A stretch of 64,000 nt of DNA. It comes from a virus. The notes below the pieces were generated by a model. It saw nothing but the letters and a program-made list of their open reading frames with translations. It was not told the origin of the DNA and did not search any database. The position numbers and the translations under genes were made by a program. Numbering within the stretch: the first letter of the stretch is position 1; each line of letters starts with the position of its first letter. The stretch lies in the IMG/VR virus record IMGVR_UViG_3300026484_000087, positions 62,001 to 126,000 of that record, one strand, 5' to 3'. Shown here in pieces: positions 8,551 through 16,462 of the stretch.

Positions 8551-9491
8551 TAAGCTCTTCCTTCCAATACGTCTATTAAGTAGAATCCAATATCAAAATC
8601 GTGTTCTGCATTAAGTATTTTATTTAAATCAATATCATTTAATTTAAACCCTCTACCTGCAGCATTTGGATGCCCTTTAGGAATAGTAAGCGTAGTTAAA
8701 TCAATATCATTATTAGATCTAAATGAGAACACTATCTCATCCATAGTTATAAAATACTGGATAGAGAAAGGATGCTCTTTGGACATCATATTTCCAACCT
8801 CACTTATAAGATGACTATTGTTGAACATTGGAACCAAATATCCCTCAAATTCAACTAATCTTATCTCATTTTTAATAAGTTTCTTTTTAACACTATCAAC
8901 TTTACCTTCCTGATACTCTACGATAGCTTGACCCTTTTGCATTAGCTGTGAAACGCACGTAGCTTGCTGTGAGACGCAAGTTAGCAATTTATCATACTCT
9001 TCAGTACCTATAAGATTAAGTGCAGCAGAAACTTCCTTAGACTTAGCCAGTTTCCAATTCCATAAATCACGATCTTCTATATAGGCTATAAGTTCTGGTA
9101 CCTCATTATGTAATAGCAGCCATGTAAGACTTGCACCAGAATGATCCATATCGAAGTAACAGTAATCTAATCCATCTAACTCTTTTTCGGCCGAACTATG
9201 GTGATCTATAATAAATAGATTATGAGAAACATACTCCAACTTTACTAACGTATCTCTATCGAAAGAGAAGTCTGTCATTAATATATTATGATCCGCTAGT
9301 AACGCCATATCCAATTTATCGCCATATTGCATAGGCATAATGATTGGTCTTTGTAAACCCCTATCATCACAATATTTAATAACTGCTAATGCAGCACCCG
9401 TACCATCCATACAATTCTTATGTGTTATAAGTACAAAAGGTACTTCTTCATTATCAACACTATCTAAAAAATTTCTTAAAACATTACTCAT
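8550..9491 (-). CDS. DHH-family phosphoesterase (NrnB-like oligonucleotide/nanoRNA hydrolase)
   Basis: A 313-residue protein. Of two adjacent ATGs, 9491 has the better spacing from TTAGGAGG. DHH/DHHA1 landmarks are in order: THKNCMDGTGAA (about 23-34), TDFSF (about 73), IIDHHSSA (about 94-101) carrying the DHH triad, and a C-terminal G/H-rich segment HPNAAGRGF expected in the DHHA1 substrate-binding domain. Family members use two metal ions to remove nucleotides from very short RNAs or to hydrolyse linear and cyclic dinucleotides. The architecture is closest to NrnB-type enzymes. Near residues 171-185 a short duplication (TCVSQQATCVSQ) is present. It is the last gene of a minus operon with dUTPase and an ATPase. 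RNA turnover and removal of pGpG are both possible roles. Confidence 0.8.
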   Translation of the reverse strand: MSNVLRNFLDSVDNEEVPFVLITHKNCMDGTGAALAVIKYCDDRGLQRPIIMPMQYGDKLDMALLADHNILMTDFSFDRDTLVKLEYVSHNLFIIDHHSSAEKELDGLDYCYFDMDHSGASLTWLLLHNEVPELIAYIEDRDLWNWKLAKSKEVSAALNLIGTEEYDKLLTCVSQQATCVSQLMQKGQAIVEYQEGKVDSVKKKLIKNEIRLVEFEGYLVPMFNNSHLISEVGNMMSKEHPFSIQYFITMDEIVFSFRSNNDIDLTTLTIPKGHPNAAGRGFKLNDIDLNKILNAEHDFDIGFYLIDVLEGRA

Positions 9492-9521
9492 CATTTCCTC
9501 CTAAATATCTAACTCTTCTTA

Positions 9522-10205
9522 TCATTTTATAACTTTTGCATATTCAACCATTAAAAGACTTTTTAGTCCTTCTGGATCTATTGTTGGATTTATAGCCATT
9601 AAAGACATCATAACCTGATTATCTTCTAACTTATCCCATATCTTAATATATGTACCATCTTTATAACCGTTCTCTTGTCTAAATTCATTTAAGACATTTT
9701 TACCAATATATAACTTATAAAGATCTGACATTTTAAAATCCAATGCCAACATTAATTTGGAGAACTCAGAAACAATAAGATTTATATCTTTCTTAAATGT
9801 AGCATGCATCATATTCTCTGCAACTAGAATTGGATCAAGATCTACAGCTTTATATGTTGTTTCAACCTGAATTAATAATGATGATAATCTAAGCATATTA
9901 TCCTCTATAATACTATCTTTATTATCAATTAGATACTGTGAAATAATAAAATGCCATATATCCACTAATTCAACTTTGGCATTTTCTATATCTGGTTTTA
10001 GATCTAATGATTTCCAGTGCTTCCAGTTAAAACTATCTATTAACTCAGCTGCTTCCATTCTAATACATCTGTACCAGTCAATATTTCTATTTTCACTAGT
10101 AATACCATCGGTCCATCTAGTACCATTAGTATTAACATTTAATTTAACTTGTAATCTTGCCATATTTAAGACTTCCACCATATACTTATTTCCCTCGTTG
10201 TTCAT
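9522..10205 (-). CDS. Dimeric (all-alpha) dUTPase
   Basis: A 227-residue protein starting after AGGAGGAATTAGAAA. It matches the dimeric dUTPase/dUDPase family found in Campylobacter, kinetoplastids and some phages, not the trimeric beta-fold Dut. The metal-binding helices are E51xxE54 (MEAAELIDSFNWKHWK) and E79xxD82 (KVELVDIWHF). Further on, YIGKNVLNEFRQENGYKDG is strikingly like Campylobacter dUTPase as I remember it. The enzyme hydrolyses dUTP to dUMP, limiting uracil in DNA and feeding dTMP synthesis, which complements the NrdAB pair in this window. It overlaps the upstream gene by 20 bases in one operon. Confidence 0.9.
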   Translation of the reverse strand: MNNEGNKYMVEVLNMARLQVKLNVNTNGTRWTDGITSENRNIDWYRCIRMEAAELIDSFNWKHWKSLDLKPDIENAKVELVDIWHFIISQYLIDNKDSIIEDNMLRLSSLLIQVETTYKAVDLDPILVAENMMHATFKKDINLIVSEFSKLMLALDFKMSDLYKLYIGKNVLNEFRQENGYKDGTYIKIWDKLEDNQVMMSLMAINPTIDPEGLKSLLMVEYAKVIK

Positions 10206-10482
10206 TTTCTAATTCCTCCTGTTTTTTAAATAAATAGTCAACATACTCATATGCTTCAACTACATTCATGTCTTTACACTTATCAAAATTCTCAATAGCA
10301 TATATTGCGGTATTATATGCTCTTTCTGTTACAATGTCTATATCTAACAATTTTATATTCCTATCTATAGCATCAAGTTCTTTCTGACATTTAGTCATTA
10401 TCTCTAACTTACGATTTTCATAAGCATCCCGTTTATCCAACTTATTAGATATTTCTTCAATATCCTTTTTAGAAACACTCAT
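10186..10482 (-). CDS. Small coiled-coil protein
   Basis: A 98-residue charged, helical protein. ATG at 10482 follows GGGGAGTCAAT; the longer in-frame alternative begins with TTG at 10500. Residues about 5-50 and 80-96 are heptad-like and lysine/glutamate rich. No catalytic motif. It lies between the AAA-type ATPase and dUTPase genes and overlaps the latter, so it is probably co-expressed with them. Function unknown. Confidence 0.7.
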   Translation of the reverse strand: MSVSKKDIEEISNKLDKRDAYENRKLEIMTKCQKELDAIDRNIKLLDIDIVTERAYNTAIYAIENFDKCKDMNVVEAYEYVDYLFKKQEELENEQRGK

Positions 10483-10492
10483 ATTGACTCCC

Positions 10493-11431
10493 CTATTCAA
10501 CCAACATTGTTATCTTGTATTTATTATCAACCTCTGCAGTATACATACCACTTGAACTATCAATATTAACTACATTAGAACTTTTTATCTTTATAGCTGG
10601 TGCCATCTTACGATATGCCCAAAGATATCTTCCAGATTCAAAATCCTTTCTACTTATACCGTCGCTACTTTCTATCTCAACTGGTTCATTTGTTTTCATA
10701 TCGATTACTTCTAAAACACTAACCATCTCTTGTTTAGTCAATATATCTAAGTTAAGTATTCCTAGTATATATTCAAAACTATCTTTTGGGTTATTGTTAT
10801 GTTCTGTAACTAAGGCCATTAAATGGTCAAAACTAAATACAGTTGATTTATTATAGACTCTGATAAGTTCATCGTAGAAATCCCTATCTACAGAATAATC
10901 CTTACATACCTCATCTATAACTGTTTTACTTATACGTGTAAAATCTATATGATATCTAACTCTACCTGGTCTATTTCTTATATATCTAGAAATGTCCCTT
11001 GTCTCGTTCTCAGTTATAATAAATAGCTTTTTAGAATAATTAACATTACTAAGCATAGTTAGCATTTTATCCTGTAGATTTATATTAAAGTTCTTACCGA
11101 ACTCATCGTATAAAATTACTGCATTATTTAAACTATCTAAAAATCTAACTAATTCAATAGTAGCTGTGATTTCACTAACCTCGACAACAAACATATTATT
11201 TGTTATAGCTATATTACTTAAAACCATAGATAATGCTGTTTTACCGCTACCACTAGCACCTGTAAGCATTATACCCATAGAACCTTTAGATATAGCAAAA
11301 GCTTTCCAAAATCTGAGTGCCAGTATCTCCATATCGCCATACAGCTTTTCTGGAGTAATAAACATATTTTCTTTAAGTTCTAAATAATAGTTTTTCTTAC
11401 CATCATCCTTGACTTTATAAACTCCAACCAT
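10493..11431 (-). CDS. AAA-type P-loop ATPase
   Basis: A 312-residue protein with a clear Walker A (TGASGSGKT, about 57-65) and Walker B (AVILYDEFGK, about 104-113, D109/E110). A following ITENETRDISRYIRNRPGR segment resembles sensor 1 and arginine finger of AAA proteins. The C-terminal part is helical and then beta rich. It starts after AAAGGATTGAA. A role as helicase loader, clamp loader-like factor or DNA remodeller fits the replication genes nearby, but I cannot assign the specific family. Confidence 0.75.
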   Translation of the reverse strand: MVGVYKVKDDGKKNYYLELKENMFITPEKLYGDMEILALRFWKAFAISKGSMGIMLTGASGSGKTALSMVLSNIAITNNMFVVEVSEITATIELVRFLDSLNNAVILYDEFGKNFNINLQDKMLTMLSNVNYSKKLFIITENETRDISRYIRNRPGRVRYHIDFTRISKTVIDEVCKDYSVDRDFYDELIRVYNKSTVFSFDHLMALVTEHNNNPKDSFEYILGILNLDILTKQEMVSVLEVIDMKTNEPVEIESSDGISRKDFESGRYLWAYRKMAPAIKIKSSNVVNIDSSSGMYTAEVDNKYKITMLVE

Positions 11432-11432
11432 T

Positions 11433-11957
11433 TCAATCCTTTATATCTTTTAAATTAAACTTATGATATAAATAATTATCAAGTAATGCCAATTCAAATC
11501 TAAACTCGGCCATTTCTGAATTTATACCAAATTTATCATACGATATAAATACATCTTTAAGTCCAGAAGATACTGGATCCAACTCTTTTCCAGTTTGCAT
11601 AAATTTATTAAAATTTACATCATAGTTATGCATATCGTTAGCCATTCTTATAATGTCTCTAGAATCATTATTATCGAATGATAAATAGAACCTAGAATTA
11701 TTGTTAAGAATGTTATCAATATGATCTCTTACTGGAATTCCATCTATACCTAATCTAACGTAATCTACTTTCTCACCTGATTTAATTACCCATACTAAAT
11801 ATCTATCACCAATCTCAATGTTTGATAATATATCAGTACCTTTCTCAACCTTAGCTGGGAAACATAATTTACCTTTATTATCCTTAAATAACCAAGCACC
11901 TTCATTCTTACGATCTTTTACAACCTTAACAATTTTTAAAACTGCATACTTTTCCAT
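11433..11957 (-). CDS. Unknown protein, first gene of ATPase/dUTPase operon
   Basis: A 174-residue soluble protein starting after TTGGAGTAAAT. The N-terminal 75 residues are beta-strand rich (EKYAVLKIVKVV, LCFPAKVEKG, IEIGDRYLVWVI), which might be an OB-like or SH3-like fold. The C-terminal half is helical. No known motif. It is first in the operon controlled by promoter P2 and is separated from the ATPase gene by one base, suggesting a shared task. Confidence 0.65.
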   Translation of the reverse strand: MEKYAVLKIVKVVKDRKNEGAWLFKDNKGKLCFPAKVEKGTDILSNIEIGDRYLVWVIKSGEKVDYVRLGIDGIPVRDHIDNILNNNSRFYLSFDNNDSRDIIRMANDMHNYDVNFNKFMQTGKELDPVSSGLKDVFISYDKFGINSEMAEFRFELALLDNYLYHKFNLKDIKD

Positions 11958-11980
11958 ATTTACTCCAATATTATTTATTC

Positions 11981-12016
11981 GATACTGCCTAGTACCTACT
12001 TTAATAATATATAACT
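11981..12016 (-). promoter_or_regulatory. Promoter-hairpin element P2
   Basis: On the minus strand this is TATATATTATTAAAGTAG followed by GGTACT-AGGC-AGTATC, the same core and hairpin as P1. The start of the gene at 11957 follows about 25 bases later. It controls the operon 11957 to 8550. Confidence 0.65.
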
Positions 12017-12044
12017 ATAATAATGTTGAAAAAGAAAAAAGACT

Positions 12045-12074
12045 GTTAGTATATAGGATATCCTATATACTAAC
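12045..12074 (-). terminator. Terminator palindrome after gene 12081-12653
   Basis: A perfect 30-base inverted repeat (GTTAGTATATAGGAT and its complement). On the minus strand it is followed by AGTCTTTTTTCTTTTT, a good T-tract, just past the stop of the gene at 12081. Confidence 0.75.
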
Positions 12075-12080
12075 ATTACA

Positions 12081-12653
12081 TTATTTAATTTCGCTAATTA
12101 TAATGTCTTTTGCTAAACCCTCTTCAACAGCATGAAGAACAACTTCAATTACTGAACCTAAGTCGGTTAAGTCTAGTTGATGTGAAAAATTTTCATCATT
12201 AACTTTAAACTCCCATTTACCACTTGTAAGAGTTTTAATTATAGCTTCTTCACTTTTACCAGCTCTATCAACTACAACATTAATTCTTAAATCAGGATAT
12301 GCAATATATAATTCCGCAAGTCTACTTAATGCGGGCAATATATCTCTTAGATGTTTTGCGTTATCTAATGCAAATGCCAAAACATTATCTTTAACCATTA
12401 TAACATTAGTTATATTCAAGATGTATTTAGCAACATCATCGCTAACGGTTTCACCGTTTACTTTTAATTGCTTATTATCAATCATAGATCTAATATCAGC
12501 CATAGCTTCCATGCCTATAACCGCATGGTCTATTTCGCTTGGATCTAAACCAATGGTACGCATCATAAAGATTCTATCATATGCCTCATCGAACGTCCCA
12601 AGTGCCTGATTTATTGCTTCTCTTTTATCGTCTAATTCTAACTTTTCAACCAT
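12081..12653 (-). CDS. Unknown protein downstream of dapD-like gene
   Basis: A 190-residue acidic protein, mostly helical in the first two thirds, with a beta-like segment LRINVVVDRAG and a C-terminal helical end. No recognised motif, membrane segment or signal peptide. The start (ATG 12653) follows the dapD-like stop by eight bases, so the two are in one operon, and it ends at a strong terminator. Possible functional link to the DapD-like protein is by context only. Confidence 0.7.
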   Translation of the reverse strand: MVEKLELDDKREAINQALGTFDEAYDRIFMMRTIGLDPSEIDHAVIGMEAMADIRSMIDNKQLKVNGETVSDDVAKYILNITNVIMVKDNVLAFALDNAKHLRDILPALSRLAELYIAYPDLRINVVVDRAGKSEEAIIKTLTSGKWEFKVNDENFSHQLDLTDLGSVIEVVLHAVEEGLAKDIIISEIK

Positions 12654-12661
12654 ATTATATC

Positions 12662-13861
12662 CTAATGTAAATCAGCGTTAAGCTTTACTTCTCTTGTACT
12701 TCTTTTAACAAGTATTGTACCAGTCATGCTATCCATTCTAAAATGTGCCCCATTAATGCCTGATAAACTTATTGCTTTAACTACACCACTAACCACATTA
12801 ACGCCGTTAACCTCAGAAAGCTCTGATGCTGCTTCATCACTAATACTTACCTTAGTACCTGGAAGTATTGCTAAACCACCGTCAATAATACATGCGTCCC
12901 CTAATGGAATACCGCAAACTGAATTTGCACCAAGCAGACAATTCTCACCGATACTAATTGGATCGCCATCTGTTCCACTTAATACTCCAAGTATAGAGGC
13001 ACCACCACCAATGTCTGAACCTGCACCAACAATAGCAGAACTACTAATTCTACCCTCTACCATAACTGGCCCTTGTGTACCAGCATTAAAGTTGATATAT
13101 GAAGCACCTGGCATAACCACAGTACCCGATGCTAACTGTGCACCAAATCTAACTTTAGATGTTTCAAGGATTCTAACATTTTCATCAGGAATAATATATT
13201 GTAAGAATCTTGGAAGCTTATCAACATACTCAACTGCTGGATAGTTACCTGTTGCTTTCATAGCTATCTCATTATTCTTAAGATAATCTAATTCAATAGC
13301 AGTATTACCAACCCATGCAACTCTCTCTAATAAACCGAAGATACCATCAAGATTGATCTGTCTAATGTCTGCTCTATTTAAAGATAACATAAATAGTTTT
13401 AAATATGCTGTTTCAACACATGTAGGTGCGACATCTTCAAAGATGAATACTAATCTATAAGGATTACCTATCTCCTCAACTGGTGTATTTGTAAGAGTTT
13501 CTCTTATAACCATAAGTGTCTGGATATTTTTATGTTGTTCACCATGTGCTTCTTCCAAGAATGGTTCAAACATAGCTAATGCCGCATTTACAAAATCTAA
13601 AGTAATTACCACTGATATCTCATCTTTACTTAAATCTAGATCAATTCCTGTTGCTAATGCTGCTTGCATAAAAATTGCTGCAGTTCCAAAGTTCTCAACT
13701 ACATTAACTACTGGGAATACTGCAGTAAGTACTTTATCTCTGTTTACTTGCCCTGGTTGACATAATGCAATACCAAATGCTTTTGGTGCCTTATAAATCT
13801 CATCTTCTTGAATACTTTTAACCAACTCGTTAAACGCTTCTTTTGTTTCTACTTTTTCCAT
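12662..13861 (-). CDS. dapD: Tetrahydrodipicolinate N-succinyltransferase (DapD), long form
   Basis: A 399-residue protein. The C-terminal part (about 230-345) is a left-handed beta-helix with hexapeptide repeats: RFGAQLASGTVVMPGASYIN, then MVEGRISSSAIVGAGSDIGG, GASILGVLSGTDGDPISIGE, NCLLGANSVCGIPLGD. These blocks are the hallmark of long-type DapD; the Glu in MVEGRIS is the position implicated in catalysis in the mycobacterial enzyme. The C-terminus (AHFRMDS, KRSTREVKLNADLH) resembles Campylobacterota DapD in my recollection. The family transfers succinyl from succinyl-CoA to tetrahydrodipicolinate on the way to meso-diaminopimelate and lysine. Length is full and no residue block is missing, so it looks functional. 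It lies amid phage genes on the phage coding pattern. Start is ATG 13861 after AAAGGACAAAG. Confidence 0.88.
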   Translation of the reverse strand: MEKVETKEAFNELVKSIQEDEIYKAPKAFGIALCQPGQVNRDKVLTAVFPVVNVVENFGTAAIFMQAALATGIDLDLSKDEISVVITLDFVNAALAMFEPFLEEAHGEQHKNIQTLMVIRETLTNTPVEEIGNPYRLVFIFEDVAPTCVETAYLKLFMLSLNRADIRQINLDGIFGLLERVAWVGNTAIELDYLKNNEIAMKATGNYPAVEYVDKLPRFLQYIIPDENVRILETSKVRFGAQLASGTVVMPGASYINFNAGTQGPVMVEGRISSSAIVGAGSDIGGGASILGVLSGTDGDPISIGENCLLGANSVCGIPLGDACIIDGGLAILPGTKVSISDEAASELSEVNGVNVVSGVVKAISLSGINGAHFRMDSMTGTILVKRSTREVKLNADLH

Positions 13862-13909
13862 ATCTTTGTCCTTTATGTTATTTTCATTTAAATTATTTGT
13901 ATAAAATTT

Positions 13910-14422
13910 TTATACACCGTTTACTAGATCCATGCTTTTCTTCATGATAACATCATCGCTTACTCCTTTTATGTTTTCTAAACCTACATCTAATTCAGTT
14001 ATAAGTCTATTTGCGTACATAGTAGATTGAAATGTTAAAGAATCACCATTATATTTTTTAAACATACTATCTATATCTTTTTGATCTATCTCGGCCTTAG
14101 CTAATAAATCTGGTTCTTTCATCATTATAGCACGCAACAATGCTGGCATAGTTACTGAATTTAACTTGTCTTTATCAACCAGATCCAATGTCATCTTATT
14201 AAACGCTCTTAACTTTAAATCATAAGACTCATGTGCTATTTTAAGATATGTCATGCGATTCATATTCTTATTAGTTATGGCCATTAATTTATTAAAACTT
14301 CTAATTATTTTTTTAAGTTCTCTTTTAATTAAAAGCTTCTTATCTTGCTGATAAGGGTGGAATAATAAGAAGAGGGCTGATACCATCATCAGCTCTCTTT
14401 CTGTAAGTACATATTTATTCAT
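13910..14422 (-). CDS. Unknown helical protein upstream of dapD
   Basis: A 170-residue basic helical protein. ATG 14422 with GGGAGAAGACA upstream is preferred over a longer frame starting at 14461, and it overlaps the preceding stop by eight bases. No motif recognised. It lies between another unknown gene and dapD in the operon driven from P3. Confidence 0.65.
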   Translation of the reverse strand: MNKYVLTERELMMVSALFLLFHPYQQDKKLLIKRELKKIIRSFNKLMAITNKNMNRMTYLKIAHESYDLKLRAFNKMTLDLVDKDKLNSVTMPALLRAIMMKEPDLLAKAEIDQKDIDSMFKKYNGDSLTFQSTMYANRLITELDVGLENIKGVSDDVIMKKSMDLVNGV

Positions 14423-14882
14423 TGTCTTCTCCCATATTATCTTTAAAACTAGCAAAATCATTTTCTAACACATTCAATTCATAAATGTAATCGTCTGCAC
14501 AAATATCCAGAAACTCACATATGTCTATCTTTATCTTAGTTAACTTCATACTTCTATAGATATTGAAATAATCAATCCATACACTTATTGGATATTTTGT
14601 TCTAGTACTAGCCAGGTTAAGTATATTCTGTGTTTGATTTATTTTTAATTGTAGATCAAATATTTTCATATCAGTTATAAGTAATTCGTTACTTTCTAAA
14701 CTAACAGCATTAAGCATAGCATAGTCGTCAAGACTACCTACACTTATTTCATCATTAACTATTTGTGGGAAATCAAAAGTAGTAAACTCATCTATCTGAC
14801 CTTCACCTATCATATCAGATATAACTTCTTCTCTTTTAACGAATAAGAATTCTATCTCATTCTCCATGTTGTCTATATTCAT
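14415..14882 (-). CDS. Unknown protein, first gene of dapD operon
   Basis: A 155-residue acidic protein, mostly helical in its second half (ITDMKIFDLQLKINQTQNIL onward). No known motif. Start at 14882 after TAAGGAATAAAA. It is the first cistron behind promoter P3, and overlaps the next gene, so expression is coupled. Function unknown. Confidence 0.65.
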   Translation of the reverse strand: MNIDNMENEIEFLFVKREEVISDMIGEGQIDEFTTFDFPQIVNDEISVGSLDDYAMLNAVSLESNELLITDMKIFDLQLKINQTQNILNLASTRTKYPISVWIDYFNIYRSMKLTKIKIDICEFLDICADDYIYELNVLENDFASFKDNMGEDNE

Positions 14883-14904
14883 TTTTATTCCTTACTGTAA
14901 TATT

Positions 14905-14958
14905 GATACTGCCACGTATCTACATTAATAATATATAAGTGAAAAAAATTAGAAACAG
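14905..14958 (-). promoter_or_regulatory. Promoter-hairpin element P3
   Basis: Minus-strand reading is TTATATATTATTAATGTA followed by GATAC-GTGGCA-GTATC, a 5-bp stem. Upstream on the same strand is GTTTCTAATTTTTTTCAC (14939-14956), a box shared with P5, P7, P10 and P12. It precedes the dapD operon starting at 14882. Confidence 0.6.
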
Positions 14959-14965
14959 CAAAATA

Positions 14966-15009
14966 TATAACCCGACCTACACCAAAAGTCGGGTTATAAT
15001 ATAATTTTT
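14966..15009. terminator. Hairpin terminator in the 14.9-15.3 kb noncoding region
   Basis: TATAACCCGAC pairs with GTCGGGTTATA (11 bp, 11-base loop, 14966-14998), followed on the plus strand by ATAATTTTTC. It is more GC rich than its surroundings. It could terminate the minus operon whose last gene ends at 15337, or act on a plus-strand transcript. Confidence 0.5.
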
Positions 15010-15056
15010 CAATTTGTTTGTGCACGCTTAATCATGCTTTTATAATAAGGAGAATA

Positions 15057-15137
15057 ATGTCAAAAATCCATATAGCAACAACAGATAAGTGGTTATTATA
15101 CATTAAGACTCATTTTGCATACCAACAACGTCGGTAA
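15057..15137 (+). CDS. Possible 26-residue peptide
   Basis: ATG at 15057 follows a strong AAGGAGAATA ribosome site and opens a 26-codon frame (MSKIHIATTDKWLLYIKTHF then AYQQRR). It is the only good candidate gene in the 454-base interval 14883-15336; the rest of that interval is AT-rich sequence with the hairpin at 14966-14998 and an ATCCTT-TAT-AAGGAT stem at about 15249-15263. Too short to assign; it may be spurious. Confidence 0.35.
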   Translation: MSKIHIATTDKWLLYIKTHFAYQQRR

Positions 15138-15336
15138 TACGAGTACATTTACTCTTATATAATAGGTTATAAAGTTTTCCTTCTTAATGCAATTTATATT
15201 ATGCATCATATAATATAATTAAATTACATTTCTTATTTTTAAGAATTAATCCTTTATAAGGATAGGTTTGAACTCCTTCTATTAATGATCCACATTCATA
15301 TCTGTACCTCTATTATATTTATCGATAACTTTTACA

Positions 15337-15666
15337 TTATTTGCTTACCGTATGTAAAAATCTTGGCATTTGAAGTATAGTACTACCATCAACTGGTGTT
15401 ATCTTTTGTATTGGCGTCAGAATACCAAACTCTTCTAAATCCTCGCATGTTACACCAACTGATTCCATTGTACCAATGCTAACATATGGTGCGTTATACA
15501 TATTTGAAACCATAAGCAAACATTCTGGCTTTGATGTATCATCAACTATTAAACATCCTGGCTGTATTGATAAGGATATCGTATCTATACCTGTTTTACG
15601 CTTAACTCTATCTAATACTTCCATATAGAATGATTTGGCATTCTCTCTTAAAGGACTATCCATCAT
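15337..15666 (-). CDS. Unknown 109-residue protein
   Basis: A soluble alpha/beta-like protein with no known motif. ATG 15666 overlaps the upstream stop (ATGA) and has AAGGAGTTAGATTT before it. The segment holding its start and ribosome site (15653-15684) is almost duplicated at 16073-16104. It is the last gene of the minus operon that begins at 18666. Confidence 0.65.
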   Translation of the reverse strand: MMDSPLRENAKSFYMEVLDRVKRKTGIDTISLSIQPGCLIVDDTSKPECLLMVSNMYNAPYVSIGTMESVGVTCEDLEEFGILTPIQKITPVDGSTILQMPRFLHTVSK

Positions 15667-15684
15667 AAATCTAACTCCTTATAT
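15653..15684. repeat. Direct repeat copy 1 (start region of small gene)
   Basis: Thirty of 32 bases are identical to 16073-16104. The repeat covers the end of one gene (encoding ELDL-stop), the ribosome site, and the first codons of the next (M-[MI]-D-S-P). It looks like a remnant of local gene duplication. Confidence 0.7.
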
Positions 15685-16007
15685 TTATAATCAAACGCTG
15701 CTGGGTTATTAACATCCCAATAGAATAATTCCCAGTAACCAAACAAACTATAACCAAGACCTCTATAAAAGTTTCTATAGATCTCATGATTCTTAGTTAA
15801 ACCTATTTTATGCATAGCTGCTACAATACAATTAAGATCATCATCATAATCTTTAACTAAACTCCAACATAACATACCAGTCTCTTCATCTCTTATGATT
15901 GGATGACCACATTTCATTAACTCATCTTTCATATCCAATAACCATGTATTTTCCTGAGTTACTGAACCTATAACTGATTCTGGACTTACTTGTTTCATAA
16001 TAGACAT
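15663..16007 (-). CDS. Unknown 114-residue protein
   Basis: A soluble aromatic-rich protein (NFYRGLGYSLFGYWELFYWD near the C-terminus) with a strong ribosome site (AAAGGAGTAAAT). It ends in YKELDL, much like the downstream neighbour ending in YKKLDL, because both stops lie in the 32-base repeat. No function recognised. Overlaps the next gene by ATGA. Confidence 0.65.
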   Translation of the reverse strand: MSIMKQVSPESVIGSVTQENTWLLDMKDELMKCGHPIIRDEETGMLCWSLVKDYDDDLNCIVAAMHKIGLTKNHEIYRNFYRGLGYSLFGYWELFYWDVNNPAAFDYKYKELDL

Positions 16008-16017
16008 ATTTACTCCT

Positions 16018-16086
16018 TTAGTCTAAATCGTAATATAATAATTCATAAAGTAGATCGTAATCATATTCAAATGGACTATCAATCAT
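16018..16086 (-). CDS. 22-residue ORF beginning in the duplicated segment
   Basis: ATG 16086 sits in the second repeat copy and gives MIDSPFEYDYDLLYELLYYD then LD. It overlaps the previous stop as ATGA, exactly as the 109-residue gene does at the first copy. It is either a genuine micro-gene or the truncated relic of a duplicated gene. Confidence 0.4.
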   Translation of the reverse strand: MIDSPFEYDYDLLYELLYYDLD

Positions 16087-16104
16087 AAATCTAACTTCTT
16101 ATAT
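16073..16104. repeat. Direct repeat copy 2
   Basis: Partner of 15653-15684 (30 of 32 identical). It carries the stop of gene 16083-16346 and the start of the 22-residue ORF. Confidence 0.7.
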
Positions 16105-16346
16105 AGACCATAAGCAATACTACTATACGCTGTTCTTAATGCTTTTACATTAGCCTCATATTTTTCAACATACTCTACAACTTCACTTTTAGCTTCTTCA
16201 ACGCATATAGCAAGATCATATGTTTCATCATTAAAGTCGTCTTCATCAAGGTGTTCTGTTCTAACAAAAGCCTTATCTAATTCTTTCTTGGCATCCATGT
16301 ACACCTTAACTAAACTCTTGAGTTCGTCTTTATCAAATTCTTCCAT
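16083..16346 (-). CDS. Small acidic coiled-coil protein
   Basis: An 87-residue, strongly acidic, helical protein with heptad-like repeats and no catalytic motif. Start at 16346 follows AAAGGAAAAGAT. About 115 bases of AT-rich noncoding sequence separate it from the upstream zinc-ribbon gene, in which I see no further gene. Function unknown. Confidence 0.65.
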   Translation of the reverse strand: MEEFDKDELKSLVKVYMDAKKELDKAFVRTEHLDEDDFNDETYDLAICVEEAKSEVVEYVEKYEANVKALRTAYSSIAYGLYKKLDL

Positions 16347-16462
16347 ATCTTTTCCTTTTAAATTATCTAAATTAATTTCTTATCACCAACTATAAGCTTT
16401 ATACTATATTAAAAAATCTCAATATAGCCAGATTTTCTTAACTATAGTTACTCATGTCTTTA

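Noticed and set aside
8950-8985. Short duplicated segment (TCVSQ twice) in the DHH gene considered as a mobile insertion
   Set aside because: It is in frame, only about 20 bases long, and the gene remains intact. It is a small local duplication.
15249-15285. Sequence resembling a tRNA T-arm (GGTTTGAACTCC)
   Set aside because: No matching acceptor, anticodon or D-arm could be folded around it. Only a short ATCCTT/AAGGAT stem is present.
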